Positions 25,620 to 34,335 of a DNA stretch of 64,000 nt are shown here, in pieces; position 1 is the stretch's first letter, and every line of letters starts with the position of its first letter. The notes below the pieces were generated by a model that worked only from the letters and a program-made list of their open reading frames with translations, ran no database searches and had not been told where the DNA came from. The DNA comes from Prevotella sp. UBA2754 (GTDB lineage Bacteria; Bacteroidota; Bacteroidia; Bacteroidales; Bacteroidaceae), in contig DEJG01000008.1 in assembly GCA_002353295.1 (NCBI GenBank), positions 62,001 through 126,000 of the forward strand, given 5' to 3'. A program made the position numbers and the translations under genes.

Positions 25620-25627
25620 TATTTTTG
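25620..25627 (+). promoter_or_regulatory. -7 box of the exonuclease operon
   Basis: TATTTTTG followed by CA, 21 bases before the ATG at 25649. It is divergent from the ftsK box. No TTTG at the right distance; a run of T lies there instead. Confidence 0.5.
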
Positions 25628-25648
25628 CACCTTGAAAACAAAAGTTTG

Positions 25649-26299
25649 ATGAAAAAAATAATATATAACAAGTTTGACAAGACCAAAATTCCGGCACTTC
25701 CAAGAGCTGTTTTTGAGGGTCGTATCGTGGTTATCATCTCCGAGAGTGAGGCGGAAAAGGCTGTAGATTACCTTTTGTCGCAACCCATTCTCGGGATTGA
25801 CACAGAGACACGTCCGTCGTTCCGCAAAGGGAGAGCCAACCAGGTGGCGCTCCTACAGGTGTCGACTCGTGATATCTGTTTTCTTTTCCGCCTGAACATG
25901 ATTGGCTTGTCGGCAACTATCAAACGGTTGTTAGAAGATAATTACGTACCCAAGATAGGACTCTCGCTTCACGATGATTTGATGATGCTGGGACGTCGAG
26001 AAGATTTTAATCACGGTTATTTCATTGACCTTCAGCACAAAGTGAAAGATGTTGGGGTGGAGGACATGAGTCTTCAGAAACTCTATGCCAACTTCTTTGG
26101 ACAGCGTCTCAGTAAGCGTGAGCGCCTGAGCAATTGGGAGGCTGATATCTTGACAGACAAACAGAAGGTGTATGCGGCCACTGATGCGTGGGCATGTATT
26201 ATGCTTTATGAAGAATTGCTTCGGTTGGAGCAAACGGGTGATTATGAACTCATTAAAGTAGTAGAAGATGTACAAGCAGATACAATTACGGAGGGGTAA
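25649..26299 (+). CDS. 3'-5' exonuclease, DEDD family (RNase D-like)
   Basis: A 216-residue single-domain exonuclease. The DEDDy motifs are ILGIDTETRPSF (D and E of Exo I), GLSLHDDLMML (Exo II) and VYAATDAWACIMLYEELL (Exo III, with the Y preceding by a few residues). No HRDC domain follows, so it resembles the lone RNase D/WRN-exo proteins common in Bacteroidetes. The start at 25649 is preferred; an in-frame TTG-type start at 25625 lies inside the -7 box. It overlaps the rRNA methyltransferase start by 32 bases, which places a DNA- or RNA-degrading enzyme with two RNA-modifying ones. Confidence 0.88.
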   Translation: MKKIIYNKFDKTKIPALPRAVFEGRIVVIISESEAEKAVDYLLSQPILGIDTETRPSFRKGRANQVALLQVSTRDICFLFRLNMIGLSATIKRLLEDNYVPKIGLSLHDDLMMLGRREDFNHGYFIDLQHKVKDVGVEDMSLQKLYANFFGQRLSKRERLSNWEADILTDKQKVYAATDAWACIMLYEELLRLEQTGDYELIKVVEDVQADTITEG

Positions 26300-27473
26300 G
26301 GAGGAGAGTCTGAAACGTTTTCATCCCTGGGTGTTCTCGGGTGCTATCCAACACATGGACGAGGATATCCAAGAGGGCGAAGTAGTGCGTGTGGTGAATA
26401 ATGGTGGTGAATTTATCGCTGTCGGTCACTATCAGCAGGGCTCTATCGCCGTACGTGTGTTATCGTTCTCCGATGTTGAAATCGATGCTGAATTCTGGCA
26501 TTCCCGTTTGCGATCTGCCCTCCAAATGCGTCTGGCTATAGGTATTGCTGACAATCCGCAGAACAATACTTACCGTTTAGTACACGGTGAGGGCGATAAT
26601 CTGCCAGGCCTGATTATTGACGTGTATGGACAAACGGCTGTTATGCAAGCCCATTCCATCGGTATGCATTTGATGCGCAAGGAGATAGCTCACGCTTTGG
26701 TTGATGTGATGGACTCGCGAATTCAACATATTTATTATAAGAGTGAGACTACGCTTCCTTTCATGACGAAAGACGATATGAACGGCTTTCTCTATGGTGG
26801 CAGCGATGATAACATTGCTTTGGAAAATGGACTGAAATTCCGCGTTGATTGGTTGAAAGGACAGAAAACGGGATTTTTCGTTGACCAACGCGAGAATCGT
26901 TCGCTACTGGAGCAATATGCTAAGGGTAAGCGCGTGCTGAATATGTTCTGCTATACTGGCGGTTTCTCGTTCTATGCTATGCGTGGAGGTGCTGAGTTAG
27001 TGCATAGCGTCGATAGTAGCGAAAAGGCTATTGCTCTGACACGCCAGAACGTGGAACTCAATTTCCCAGACGACCCTCGTCATGAGGCTTTCTGCGAAGA
27101 TGCTTTTAAGTTTTTAGAGGGTATTGGTAAGCCAAGAGCCAACAACCAACAGTCAACAGCCTATAACCTCATTATTCTCGATCCGCCAGCCTTTGCCAAG
27201 CATCGCGGAGCCTTGCACAATGCGCTGAAAGGTTATACACGACTAAATCAAAAGGCTTTTGAAAAGATAGAGAAGGGTGGTATTCTCTTTACATTCTCTT
27301 GTTCACAGGTGGTGACGAAAGACCATTTCCGCAATGCTGTCTTTACGGCAGCGGCATTGGCTAAGCGTAAGGTGCGCATCCTGCACCAGTTACATCAGCC
27401 TGCCGATCACCCCATTAATATCTATCATCCTGAAGGCGAATATTTGAAAGGATTAGTACTCTATGTTGAGTAA
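26268..27473 (+). CDS. Class I SAM-dependent rRNA methyltransferase, RlmI/RlmK-type
   Basis: A 401-residue cytosine-type rRNA methyltransferase. A PUA domain covers about 1-75 (RFHPWVFSGAIQHMDEDIQ, GEFIAVGHYQQGSIAVRVLS). The Rossmann methyltransferase follows: QKTGFFVDQRENRSLL, the SAM motif VLNMFCYTGGFSFYAMRGGA, DSSEKAIALTRQN and the catalytic-region LDPPAFAKHR. Repeat DNA at 27131-27161 inserts residues such as PRANNQQSTAY just before NLIILDPPAF. The gene overlaps its neighbours at both ends (32 and 11 bases). The target cytosine is inferred. Confidence 0.93.
   Translation: MYKQIQLRRGKEESLKRFHPWVFSGAIQHMDEDIQEGEVVRVVNNGGEFIAVGHYQQGSIAVRVLSFSDVEIDAEFWHSRLRSALQMRLAIGIADNPQNNTYRLVHGEGDNLPGLIIDVYGQTAVMQAHSIGMHLMRKEIAHALVDVMDSRIQHIYYKSETTLPFMTKDDMNGFLYGGSDDNIALENGLKFRVDWLKGQKTGFFVDQRENRSLLEQYAKGKRVLNMFCYTGGFSFYAMRGGAELVHSVDSSEKAIALTRQNVELNFPDDPRHEAFCEDAFKFLEGIGKPRANNQQSTAYNLIILDPPAFAKHRGALHNALKGYTRLNQKAFEKIEKGGILFTFSCSQVVTKDHFRNAVFTAAALAKRKVRILHQLHQPADHPINIYHPEGEYLKGLVLYVE
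27131..27161 (+). repeat. CCAACAACC-type micro-repeat inside the rRNA methyltransferase gene
   Basis: A low-complexity stretch of overlapping CCAACAA/CAACAG units (start GCCAAGAGCCAACAACCAAC) within the coding sequence keeps the frame. It lies in a loop just before the DPPA motif. Confidence 0.65.
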
Positions 27474-28749
27474 AGTAAAAGATTACATTAAGCAGCATAA
27501 TCTATTGAACAGCAACGATTTGTATATTGTTGCACTTAGTGGTGGTGCTGACAGTGTGGCTTTACTGCTTTTCCTCGATGAAATGGGCTATCAAGTGCAT
27601 GCAGCACATTGTAATTTTCATCTTCGCGGAGCGGAGTCGGATAGGGATGAAGCATTCTGCGAATCGTTATGTTTGCAGAAAAACATCCCATTTCATCGCA
27701 TTCATTTTGATACCCTAACGTATGCAGAAACGCATCATGTTAGCGTTGAAATGGCAGCTCGCGAACTCAGATATGGCTATTTCGAACAGCTCCGCAAGGA
27801 TATTGGAGCCGCAGGAATTTGTGTGGCTCACCATCGTGACGACTCCGTAGAAACAGTACTAATGAACCTGATACGCGGTACGGGATTGCGTGGTTTGACA
27901 GGTATTCAACCTCGAAATGGAGTCGTTTTGCGCCCGCTTTTAGGTGTGTCTAGACAGGAAATAGAGTCCTTTTTGCAAGAAAAAGAGCAAAGATATGTCA
28001 TAGACAGTACTAATTTAGCAACTGATGCACTGCGTAATAAGTTGCGTTTGCAGGTAATTCCATTATTGAAAACACTCAATTCTGCTGTTGTGGATAATAT
28101 TCAGCGAACAGCAGAGAACCTCGCAGAAACGCAGGCTTTTCTTGATGCATCTACGGCCCGCCTAAAAGATCTTAGTAGACTTAAATTTAGCGAGTTAACT
28201 AATTTTGGCTCAAGAGAATATGTACTCCATGAATGGGCTAAACAATACGGTTTCAACGGGAGCCAAATAAAAAAGATGCTAACCGCTGAAATCGGCAGTA
28301 TTTTTTCTTCTTCGATGGAGTATGACTTACTCATTGATCGTGATAGTTATGTAGTTGAACCTACACTAAAACCATTCAAAAATGTACGTATTCCTGAGGA
28401 AGGCACGTATGTTTTGGTTGGAAATAGCAAGATAAAGGTACGGAAATGCCCTGTTTACGTGTCTAAAAATCCATTCATTGCCACCCTTGATGCCCAGAAA
28501 GTGGTGTTTCCTCTAATCGTCAGAAGGGTGGAAGAGGGCGACCGCATGCAACCCTACGGCATGCGTGGCACCAAACTCTTGAGCGACTTGATGACCGATT
28601 GCAAGTTATCTCTTTTCGATAAGCGGCGCCAACTGATAGTAGTTGATGGTAATGGAGTTATTGTGTGGGCTGTGGGGCTTAGAGTCAATCACCAAGTTGC
28701 CGTAACAACACACACTACTGATGTCATTGAATGTATTTTACAAAAATAA
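27463..28749 (+). CDS. tilS: tRNA(Ile)-lysidine synthetase
   Basis: A 428-residue ATP-dependent enzyme that turns C34 of tRNA-Ile(CAU) into lysidine, changing its codon from AUG to AUA. The PP-loop motif SGGADSVAL is at residues 26-34. Also seen are AAHCNFHLRGAESDRDE, an AHHRDDSVETVLMNLIRGTGLRGLTG region, and a C-terminal domain (GDRMQPYGMRGTKLLSDLMTDCKL) that binds tRNA. Length fits. It overlaps the rRNA methyltransferase stop and precedes the ileS promoter, so two isoleucine-decoding genes are neighbours though separately transcribed. Confidence 0.95.
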   Translation: MLSKVKDYIKQHNLLNSNDLYIVALSGGADSVALLLFLDEMGYQVHAAHCNFHLRGAESDRDEAFCESLCLQKNIPFHRIHFDTLTYAETHHVSVEMAARELRYGYFEQLRKDIGAAGICVAHHRDDSVETVLMNLIRGTGLRGLTGIQPRNGVVLRPLLGVSRQEIESFLQEKEQRYVIDSTNLATDALRNKLRLQVIPLLKTLNSAVVDNIQRTAENLAETQAFLDASTARLKDLSRLKFSELTNFGSREYVLHEWAKQYGFNGSQIKKMLTAEIGSIFSSSMEYDLLIDRDSYVVEPTLKPFKNVRIPEEGTYVLVGNSKIKVRKCPVYVSKNPFIATLDAQKVVFPLIVRRVEEGDRMQPYGMRGTKLLSDLMTDCKLSLFDKRRQLIVVDGNGVIVWAVGLRVNHQVAVTTHTTDVIECILQK

Positions 28750-28792
28750 TTTTCCTCACCTGCCAGACAAAAAAATCTTTCAATAACAAAAA

Positions 28793-28824
28793 TTTGGTAG
28801 GTTCAAAAAATTTGTTTACCTTTG
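28793..28824 (+). promoter_or_regulatory. Promoter of the ileS-led operon
   Basis: TTTG at 28793-28796, a 20-base spacer, and TACCTTTG at 28817-28824, an exact match. The start codon is 39 bases past the -7 box. No T-box or other riboswitch was recognised in this short leader. Confidence 0.85.
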
Positions 28825-28862
28825 CGCATTAATTTAAGAAAATAACGGAAAAATAAATATTT

Positions 28863-31800
28863 ATGGGAAAAAGATTCGCTGAACATAGCGGTTTGAATTT
28901 GACGCAGGTGAACAATGATATCCTGCAGATGTGGAAGGAGAAGAACGTGTTTCTTCGCTCCGTAGAGGAGCGTGAGGGCTGCCCTCAGTTCGTATTCTTT
29001 GAGGGTCCTCCCTCAGCTAACGGCCACCCTGGTATTCACCATGTGCTGGCACGTAGTATTAAAGATACTTTCAATCGTTACAAGACAATGCGCGGCTATC
29101 AGGTGCACCGCAAGGCTGGTTGGGATACCCATGGACTGCCCGTAGAGCTGGGTGTAGAAAAGGAACTGGGCATCACAAAGGCCGATATTGACAACAAAGA
29201 ATCGGAACGATACATCTCAACAGAGGATTACAACTTGAAGTGTCGTGAGAATGTGATGATGTACACTGCTGAGTGGCGCGAACTAACCGAGAAGATGGGT
29301 TATTTCGTAGATTTGGATCATCCCTATATCACCTACGATAATAAATATATTGAGACGCTGTGGTGGTTGTTGAAACAGTTCTATGAGAAGGATTTGCTCT
29401 ACAAAGGATATACCATCCAGCCCTATTCGCCAGCCGCAGGTACTGGACTCTCATCCCACGAGCTGAACCAGCCTGGTTGCTATCGCGACGTGAAAGATAC
29501 CACCTGTACAGCAATGTTCAAGATGAAGAATCCAAAGCCAGAAATGACAGGGTGGGGAACACCTTACTTCCTGGCTTGGACGACAACTCCTTGGACTCTG
29601 GCTGCCAACTCAGCACTCTGCGTAGGTCCGAAGATAGACTATGTGGCTGTTGAGACCTATAACCCTTATACAGCCGACAAGGTAACATTGGTGTTGGCAG
29701 AAGCTCGTCTGAACGCCTATCTGCCCGCTGAGGGACACATCACCGATGGTGGTGAGATGCCTGAATACAAGAAGGGCGACAAACTGATTCCCTACCGCAT
29801 CGTGGCCCGTTACAAGGGTACTGATCTCGTAGGAATGGAGTATGAGCAGCTGATGCCCGCCATCAAACCTATGGGTGATGCTTTCCGTGTAATTCCAGGT
29901 GATTACGTAACGACGGAAGACGGTGCCGGTATCGTGCATATCGCTCCTAACTTTGGTGCTGACGATGCCTTTGTAGCTAAGAAAGCCGGTATCTGCGCCA
30001 TTGTACTGATTGACAAGAAAGGTGCTGAACGCCCAGTGGTCGATTTGCAGGGTAAATACTATGCGATTGACGATCTTGACGAAAAATTCGTCAAGCACTA
30101 TGTAAACGTGGAGGAATGGAATAAGTTTGCAGGACGCTATGTGAAGAATGCCTACGACGAGACGCTGACCGATAAGGACGAGACGCTGGATATTTCCATC
30201 TGCATGGACCTAAAAGCTCAGAACAAGGTATTCAAGATAGAGAAGCACGTGCACAACTATCCTCACTGCTGGCGTACCGATAAACCTGTGCTTTACTATC
30301 CGCTGGATTCGTGGTTCATCAAGTCGTCGGCTTGCAAAGAGCGCATGTCGGAACTGAATAAGACCATTAATTGGCAGCCCGAATCAACGGGTACAGGACG
30401 CTTCGGCAACTGGCTCGACAACCTGAACGACTGGAACCTCTCGCGTTCACGCTTTTGGGGAACCCCACTGCCCATCTGGCGTTCAGAGGATGGTGAGGAA
30501 ATTTGCATCGGTAGCGTAGAAGAACTCTACAACGAGATAGAAAAGGCTGTCAAAGCTGGTGTGATGACTTCGAACCCACTGAAGGATAAAGGTTTCGTAC
30601 CTGGCGATATGTCGCAGGAGAACTATGATAAGATAGATTTGCACCGTCCGTATGTTGACTATATCTTCCTCGTATCGAAGACGGGTAAGAAAATGAAACG
30701 CGAGAGCGACCTGATTGACGTGTGGTTTGACTCCGGTTCGATGCCGTATGCCCAAATTCACTATCCGTTCGAAAATCGCGATGCTATTGACCAGAATAAG
30801 GCTTTCCCTGCCGACTTCATCAACGAGGGTGTTGACCAGACACGTGGTTGGTTCTTTACCCTGCATGCTATCGCTACGATGATTTTCGACTCTGTAGCTT
30901 TCAAGAATGTGATTTCATCAGGACTCGTGCTCGACGCCAAGGGTAACAAGATGTCGAAACACGTAGGTAATGTGGTCAATCCGTTCGATATGATTGAGAA
31001 ATATGGCTCTGATGCTGTACGCCTTTATATGATGACCAATTCAGAACCTTGGGATAACCTGAAGTTCGACCCAGAGGGTGTTGACGAGATTCGTCGTAAG
31101 TTCTTTGGAACATTATATAATACTTATAGTTTCTTTGCACTTTATGCCAATGTGGATGGTTATGTTCCATCTGCAGCAAAAGTGTCAGAGAATAGCAGAC
31201 CAGAGATTGACCGCTGGATTCTGTCAAGTCTTAATACATTGATAAAGAAAGTAACTGCCGAACTTGATGGTTATGACCCCACACGTGCAGGCCGACTGAT
31301 TGATACTTTTGTCAATGACGACTTGTCAAACTGGTACGTACGTTTGAACCGTAAACGCTTCTGGGGCAAGGAGATGAGCGAAGACAAACGCTCGGCTTAT
31401 GATACACTCTACACCTGCCTGATGACTATCTCTAAACTGCTGGCACCATTTGCCCCCTTCTATGCCGACCAACTCTATCGCGACTTGGGGGGTGAGAAGG
31501 ACTCCGTGCATCTGGACAGTTTCCCTGTGGCTGACGAATCGCTGATTGATATCGATTTGGAAGCACGTATGGAGATGGCTCAGAAGATTACTTCGATGGT
31601 ACTTGCCCTGCGCCGTAAGGTGAACATCAAGGTGCGCCAACCACTGCAGAGCATCATGATTCCTGCTACGGAGGAGCAAAAGCGCCACATCGAAGCTGTG
31701 AAGGACCTGATTATGAACGAGGTGAATGTTAAGGAACTGAAGTTCGTCGAGGGTGCTGGTATTCTGGTGAAGAAAGTGAAGTGCAATTTCCGCGTGATGG

Positions 31801-32291
31801 GTAAGAAATATGGTAAGCAGATGAAAGCCGTAGCCGCTGCCGTTGATGCCCTGAGTCAGGAACAAATTGCAGAACTGGAGCAGAACGGACGTCTAAGCTT
31901 AGGTAGACTTGAGAATTTGGACAATCTTGAAATCTTAGCCGAAGACGTCGACATCATCAGCGAGGACATTCCAGGATGGCTCGTGAGCAACGAAGGCAAT
32001 CTGACAGTAGCCCTTGAAGTGGAACTGACTGAAGAGCTCAAGCAGGAAGGTATGGCGCGCGAAATTATCAATCGCGTGCAGAATATCCGTAAAGACAGCG
32101 GCTTGGAAATCACTGACCGCATCCACATTGCCATCACTCCTCATGAGGAAATAAAGAAGGCCGTTGCTGGGTATGGCGAATACATCAAGACACAGGTATT
32201 GGCTGATGATATCATCATCGCTCAGAACGACGGAGTGGAAGTTGATTTTGATGAGTTTAAACTGAATATTCAAATAACTAAAGCTAATTAA
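28863..32291 (+). CDS. ileS: Isoleucyl-tRNA synthetase
   Basis: A 1142-residue class Ia synthetase charging tRNA-Ile. The HIGH motif appears as HPGIHH near residue 55 (SANGHPGIHHVLARS). The CP1 editing domain lies between about 180 and 400 (PGDYVTTEDGAGIVHIAPNF), GVDQTRGWFFTLHA near 660, and the KMSKS motif is KMSKH near 696. A long anticodon-binding and C-terminal region follows, ending without zinc cysteines, like the eukaryotic-style or type 2 enzyme. That type also explains the length above 1100. It is the first gene of a run through 38881. Confidence 0.97.
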   Translation: MGKRFAEHSGLNLTQVNNDILQMWKEKNVFLRSVEEREGCPQFVFFEGPPSANGHPGIHHVLARSIKDTFNRYKTMRGYQVHRKAGWDTHGLPVELGVEKELGITKADIDNKESERYISTEDYNLKCRENVMMYTAEWRELTEKMGYFVDLDHPYITYDNKYIETLWWLLKQFYEKDLLYKGYTIQPYSPAAGTGLSSHELNQPGCYRDVKDTTCTAMFKMKNPKPEMTGWGTPYFLAWTTTPWTLAANSALCVGPKIDYVAVETYNPYTADKVTLVLAEARLNAYLPAEGHITDGGEMPEYKKGDKLIPYRIVARYKGTDLVGMEYEQLMPAIKPMGDAFRVIPGDYVTTEDGAGIVHIAPNFGADDAFVAKKAGICAIVLIDKKGAERPVVDLQGKYYAIDDLDEKFVKHYVNVEEWNKFAGRYVKNAYDETLTDKDETLDISICMDLKAQNKVFKIEKHVHNYPHCWRTDKPVLYYPLDSWFIKSSACKERMSELNKTINWQPESTGTGRFGNWLDNLNDWNLSRSRFWGTPLPIWRSEDGEEICIGSVEELYNEIEKAVKAGVMTSNPLKDKGFVPGDMSQENYDKIDLHRPYVDYIFLVSKTGKKMKRESDLIDVWFDSGSMPYAQIHYPFENRDAIDQNKAFPADFINEGVDQTRGWFFTLHAIATMIFDSVAFKNVISSGLVLDAKGNKMSKHVGNVVNPFDMIEKYGSDAVRLYMMTNSEPWDNLKFDPEGVDEIRRKFFGTLYNTYSFFALYANVDGYVPSAAKVSENSRPEIDRWILSSLNTLIKKVTAELDGYDPTRAGRLIDTFVNDDLSNWYVRLNRKRFWGKEMSEDKRSAYDTLYTCLMTISKLLAPFAPFYADQLYRDLGGEKDSVHLDSFPVADESLIDIDLEARMEMAQKITSMVLALRRKVNIKVRQPLQSIMIPATEEQKRHIEAVKDLIMNEVNVKELKFVEGAGILVKKVKCNFRVMGKKYGKQMKAVAAAVDALSQEQIAELEQNGRLSLGRLENLDNLEILAEDVDIISEDIPGWLVSNEGNLTVALEVELTEELKQEGMAREIINRVQNIRKDSGLEITDRIHIAITPHEEIKKAVAGYGEYIKTQVLADDIIIAQNDGVEVDFDEFKLNIQITKAN

Positions 32292-32293
32292 TT

Positions 32294-32674
32294 ATGGCAG
32301 AAAAAACCCGCTATTCTGACGAAGAACTCGAGGAGTTCCGCCAGATTATTAACGAGAAGTTAGCATTGGCCAAACGTGATTATGACCAAATGATGAATGT
32401 ACTGATGAACAAAGATTCCAACGATGTGGACGACACGTCGCCTACATACAAGGCATTGGAGGAAGGTAGTGTTACTCAGTCGAAGGAAGAGTTGATACAG
32501 ATGGCCAGCCGACAGCAGAAATTCATCCAGGGACTGAAGGCAGCCTTGGTACGTATAGAGAACAAAACCTATGGCATCGACCGCATCACGGGGAAACTGA
32601 TACCGAAAGAACGTCTGCGTGCTGTTCCTCATGCCACACTCAGTGTGGAGTCGAAGATGGCAGGCAAGAAATAA
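32294..32674 (+). CDS. DksA/TraR-like protein without zinc cysteines
   Basis: A 126-residue protein. The coiled-coil half (residues 5-90) carries long charged helices (EELEEFRQIINEKLALAKRD, EELIQMASRQQKFIQGLKAA). A short C-terminal part (YGIDRITGKLIPKERLRAVP) has the shape of the DksA zinc-finger region. There is no cysteine anywhere, so the four-cysteine zinc site of classical DksA is absent; the first position reads D. Classical DksA binds the RNA polymerase secondary channel with ppGpp. Whether this protein does is inferred. It starts two bases after ileS and touches lspA. Confidence 0.88.
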   Translation: MAEKTRYSDEELEEFRQIINEKLALAKRDYDQMMNVLMNKDSNDVDDTSPTYKALEEGSVTQSKEELIQMASRQQKFIQGLKAALVRIENKTYGIDRITGKLIPKERLRAVPHATLSVESKMAGKK

Positions 32675-33322
32675 ATGAAAGACCGAAGTATTGCAAAAAA
32701 CGGATGGATGGCTGTTGCAATTGTGGCAGTCATCCTCATTGTAGACCAGATTATCAAGATTTGGGTAAAGACGAATATGACGCTTCACGAGCAAATCGAG
32801 ATATTTTCGTGGTTTAAAATCGTATTTATCGAGAACAACGGAATGGCTTATGGTATGGAGATAGGCAGCAAGTTCGTGCTCTCTCTGTTCCGGATCATCG
32901 CAGTAGGCATTCTCGGCTGGTATATTGCCGGTCAAGTGAAGAAGCAAGCGCGCCGGGGCTATATCGCCTGTCTGTCTATGGTGCTAGCTGGTGCTGCTGG
33001 TAATATCTTCGATTCAATGTTCTATGGTTTGATATTCAATGCCTCTTCAGAATTCTACACCTCCTATTTCGTACCATTCGGAACGGGTTATGCACCATTC
33101 TTGATGGGCAAGGTCGTAGATATGTTCTACTTCCCACTTATTGTGACGACATGGCCAGAATGGGTGCCTCTAGTGGGTGGCAATGATTTTGTATTCTTCA
33201 GTCCTATTTTCAACTTTGCAGACTCTTCTATCTCGGTAGGAGTAGCATTGTTGTTGATCTTCTATCGGCAGGAAATCAGTAAAATAACATTAAGTAAAGA
33301 ACAGAAAAAGGATGAAAAATAG
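32675..33322 (+). CDS. lspA: Lipoprotein signal peptidase (signal peptidase II)
   Basis: A 215-residue inner-membrane aspartyl protease that removes lipoprotein signal peptides after lipidation. Four hydrophobic segments are visible (MAVAIVAVILIVDQIIKIWV near the start; LSLFRIIAVGILGWYIA). The catalytic aspartates are in KVVDMFYFPL and FNFADSSISVG. A loop of about 40 residues between them is longer than in E. coli. The ATG directly follows the DksA-like stop. It overlaps the following gene by 11 bases. The neighbour encodes a lipoprotein, a likely substrate. Confidence 0.95.
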   Translation: MKDRSIAKNGWMAVAIVAVILIVDQIIKIWVKTNMTLHEQIEIFSWFKIVFIENNGMAYGMEIGSKFVLSLFRIIAVGILGWYIAGQVKKQARRGYIACLSMVLAGAAGNIFDSMFYGLIFNASSEFYTSYFVPFGTGYAPFLMGKVVDMFYFPLIVTTWPEWVPLVGGNDFVFFSPIFNFADSSISVGVALLLIFYRQEISKITLSKEQKKDEK

Positions 33323-34280
33323 TCTTGCCATCGTTTTGCTCGTAATATTTATGATAGGATGCAAACCTAGCGTGCCCTCGCAATTCATCCAACCTGGAGA
33401 ATTGGAAGACATCCTATATGACTATCACGTAGCTCAGGCTATGGCCCTTGAGGACGGTTCCAAAAGTGGCGAAACACACAATATCAACAGAAATACCTAT
33501 TTTCTTGCTGTTCTGAAGAAATATGGCATTACTGAGGCCGAATTCGATTCGTCGCTGGTGTACTATTATTCGCATGCAGAACGCTTGAAGACCATCTACC
33601 AGAAGGTTAGAGAACGACTGAACGACGATGCCAAAGCACTTGGTGCATCCGTAGGCGATTTAAATAAATATTCGGTTTACAGTGCCACAGGCGATACGGC
33701 CAATGTTTGGCAAAATGAAACGGACGTATTGCTGACACCTCTGCCCACAAATAATCGCTTTGATATCTACGTGAAGGCAGACACTTCTTATTATAAAGGT
33801 GACACCTTCCTCTTCCAATTCATGTCTGATTTCATCAGTCAGGGTGGTTCCAAAGATGCTATAGTTTGCCTTGTAGCTAAATATGACGGCGACAGTATCA
33901 CTCAGACCACCAATCATATTTCTATCACTGGACAAGCACAAGTGCGTATTCCTCAGAATCGTGAAGGAACATTAAAGGAACTGCGCGGATATATATATCT
34001 GAACAATAATGAGCGTGATGCTGAGATTAGAAGAATGCTGTTTATCAGTCAGATACAGTTAATACGTTTCCACCAAAAAGAACAAGCGAATGAACCAAAA
34101 TCCAACGAAGAACTTAAGAAGGATAGCATGTCCCGAACTCCTGACACCCCAGGGAACCATATTGACACAACAGGTCATAGAACTATCAAACGGATTGGTG
34201 GTAAGGTATTACCCGCTGACACGAGAACTCCCATTCACCAAGTGGGTCAGAAACCGCTTAAGCTTAAGAAGCAACCCTAA
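33312..34280 (+). CDS. DUF4296 family lipoprotein
   Basis: A 322-residue predicted lipoprotein: a hydrophobic start ends VIFMIGCKPS with Cys17. A helical DUF4296 segment follows (residues 25-120, PGELEDILYDYHVAQAMALE, YSHAERLKTIYQKVRERL). A beta-rich middle holds YYKGDTFLFQFMSDF. The tail from about residue 260 is charged, with many K, P and T, and low in complexity. The last 191 bases overlap the small gene at 34090 in another frame. The gene is the probable client of LspA just upstream. Function is unknown. Confidence 0.8.
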   Translation: MKNSLAIVLLVIFMIGCKPSVPSQFIQPGELEDILYDYHVAQAMALEDGSKSGETHNINRNTYFLAVLKKYGITEAEFDSSLVYYYSHAERLKTIYQKVRERLNDDAKALGASVGDLNKYSVYSATGDTANVWQNETDVLLTPLPTNNRFDIYVKADTSYYKGDTFLFQFMSDFISQGGSKDAIVCLVAKYDGDSITQTTNHISITGQAQVRIPQNREGTLKELRGYIYLNNNERDAEIRRMLFISQIQLIRFHQKEQANEPKSNEELKKDSMSRTPDTPGNHIDTTGHRTIKRIGGKVLPADTRTPIHQVGQKPLKLKKQP

Positions 34281-34323
34281 TGGGGATTTGACACTTTGGA
34301 ACAACGAAGAACCGATAATATAA
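34090..34323 (+). CDS. Small 77-residue protein overlapping the DUF4296 gene
   Basis: This reading frame shares 191 bases with the tail of the DUF4296 gene and continues 43 bases beyond its stop. Its product has protein-like content in residues 20-60: TPQGTILTQQVIELSNGL and then VVRYYPLTRELPFTKW. The overlapping DUF4296 tail is a plain charged tail and so constrains little. It ends 12 bases before the nucleoside permease start. From memory, short proteins with a YYPLTxELPFTEW signature sit at this locus in related genomes, which I cannot check here. No motif of known function is seen. Confidence 0.5.
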   Translation: MNQNPTKNLRRIACPELLTPQGTILTQQVIELSNGLVVRYYPLTRELPFTKWVRNRLSLRSNPNGDLTLWNNEEPII

Positions 34324-34335
34324 GAATCAAAAGCA

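Noticed and set aside
25550..25783. Upstream in-frame start for ftsK
   Set aside because: The extension runs through the -7 box at 25569-25576 and overlaps the divergent exonuclease start.
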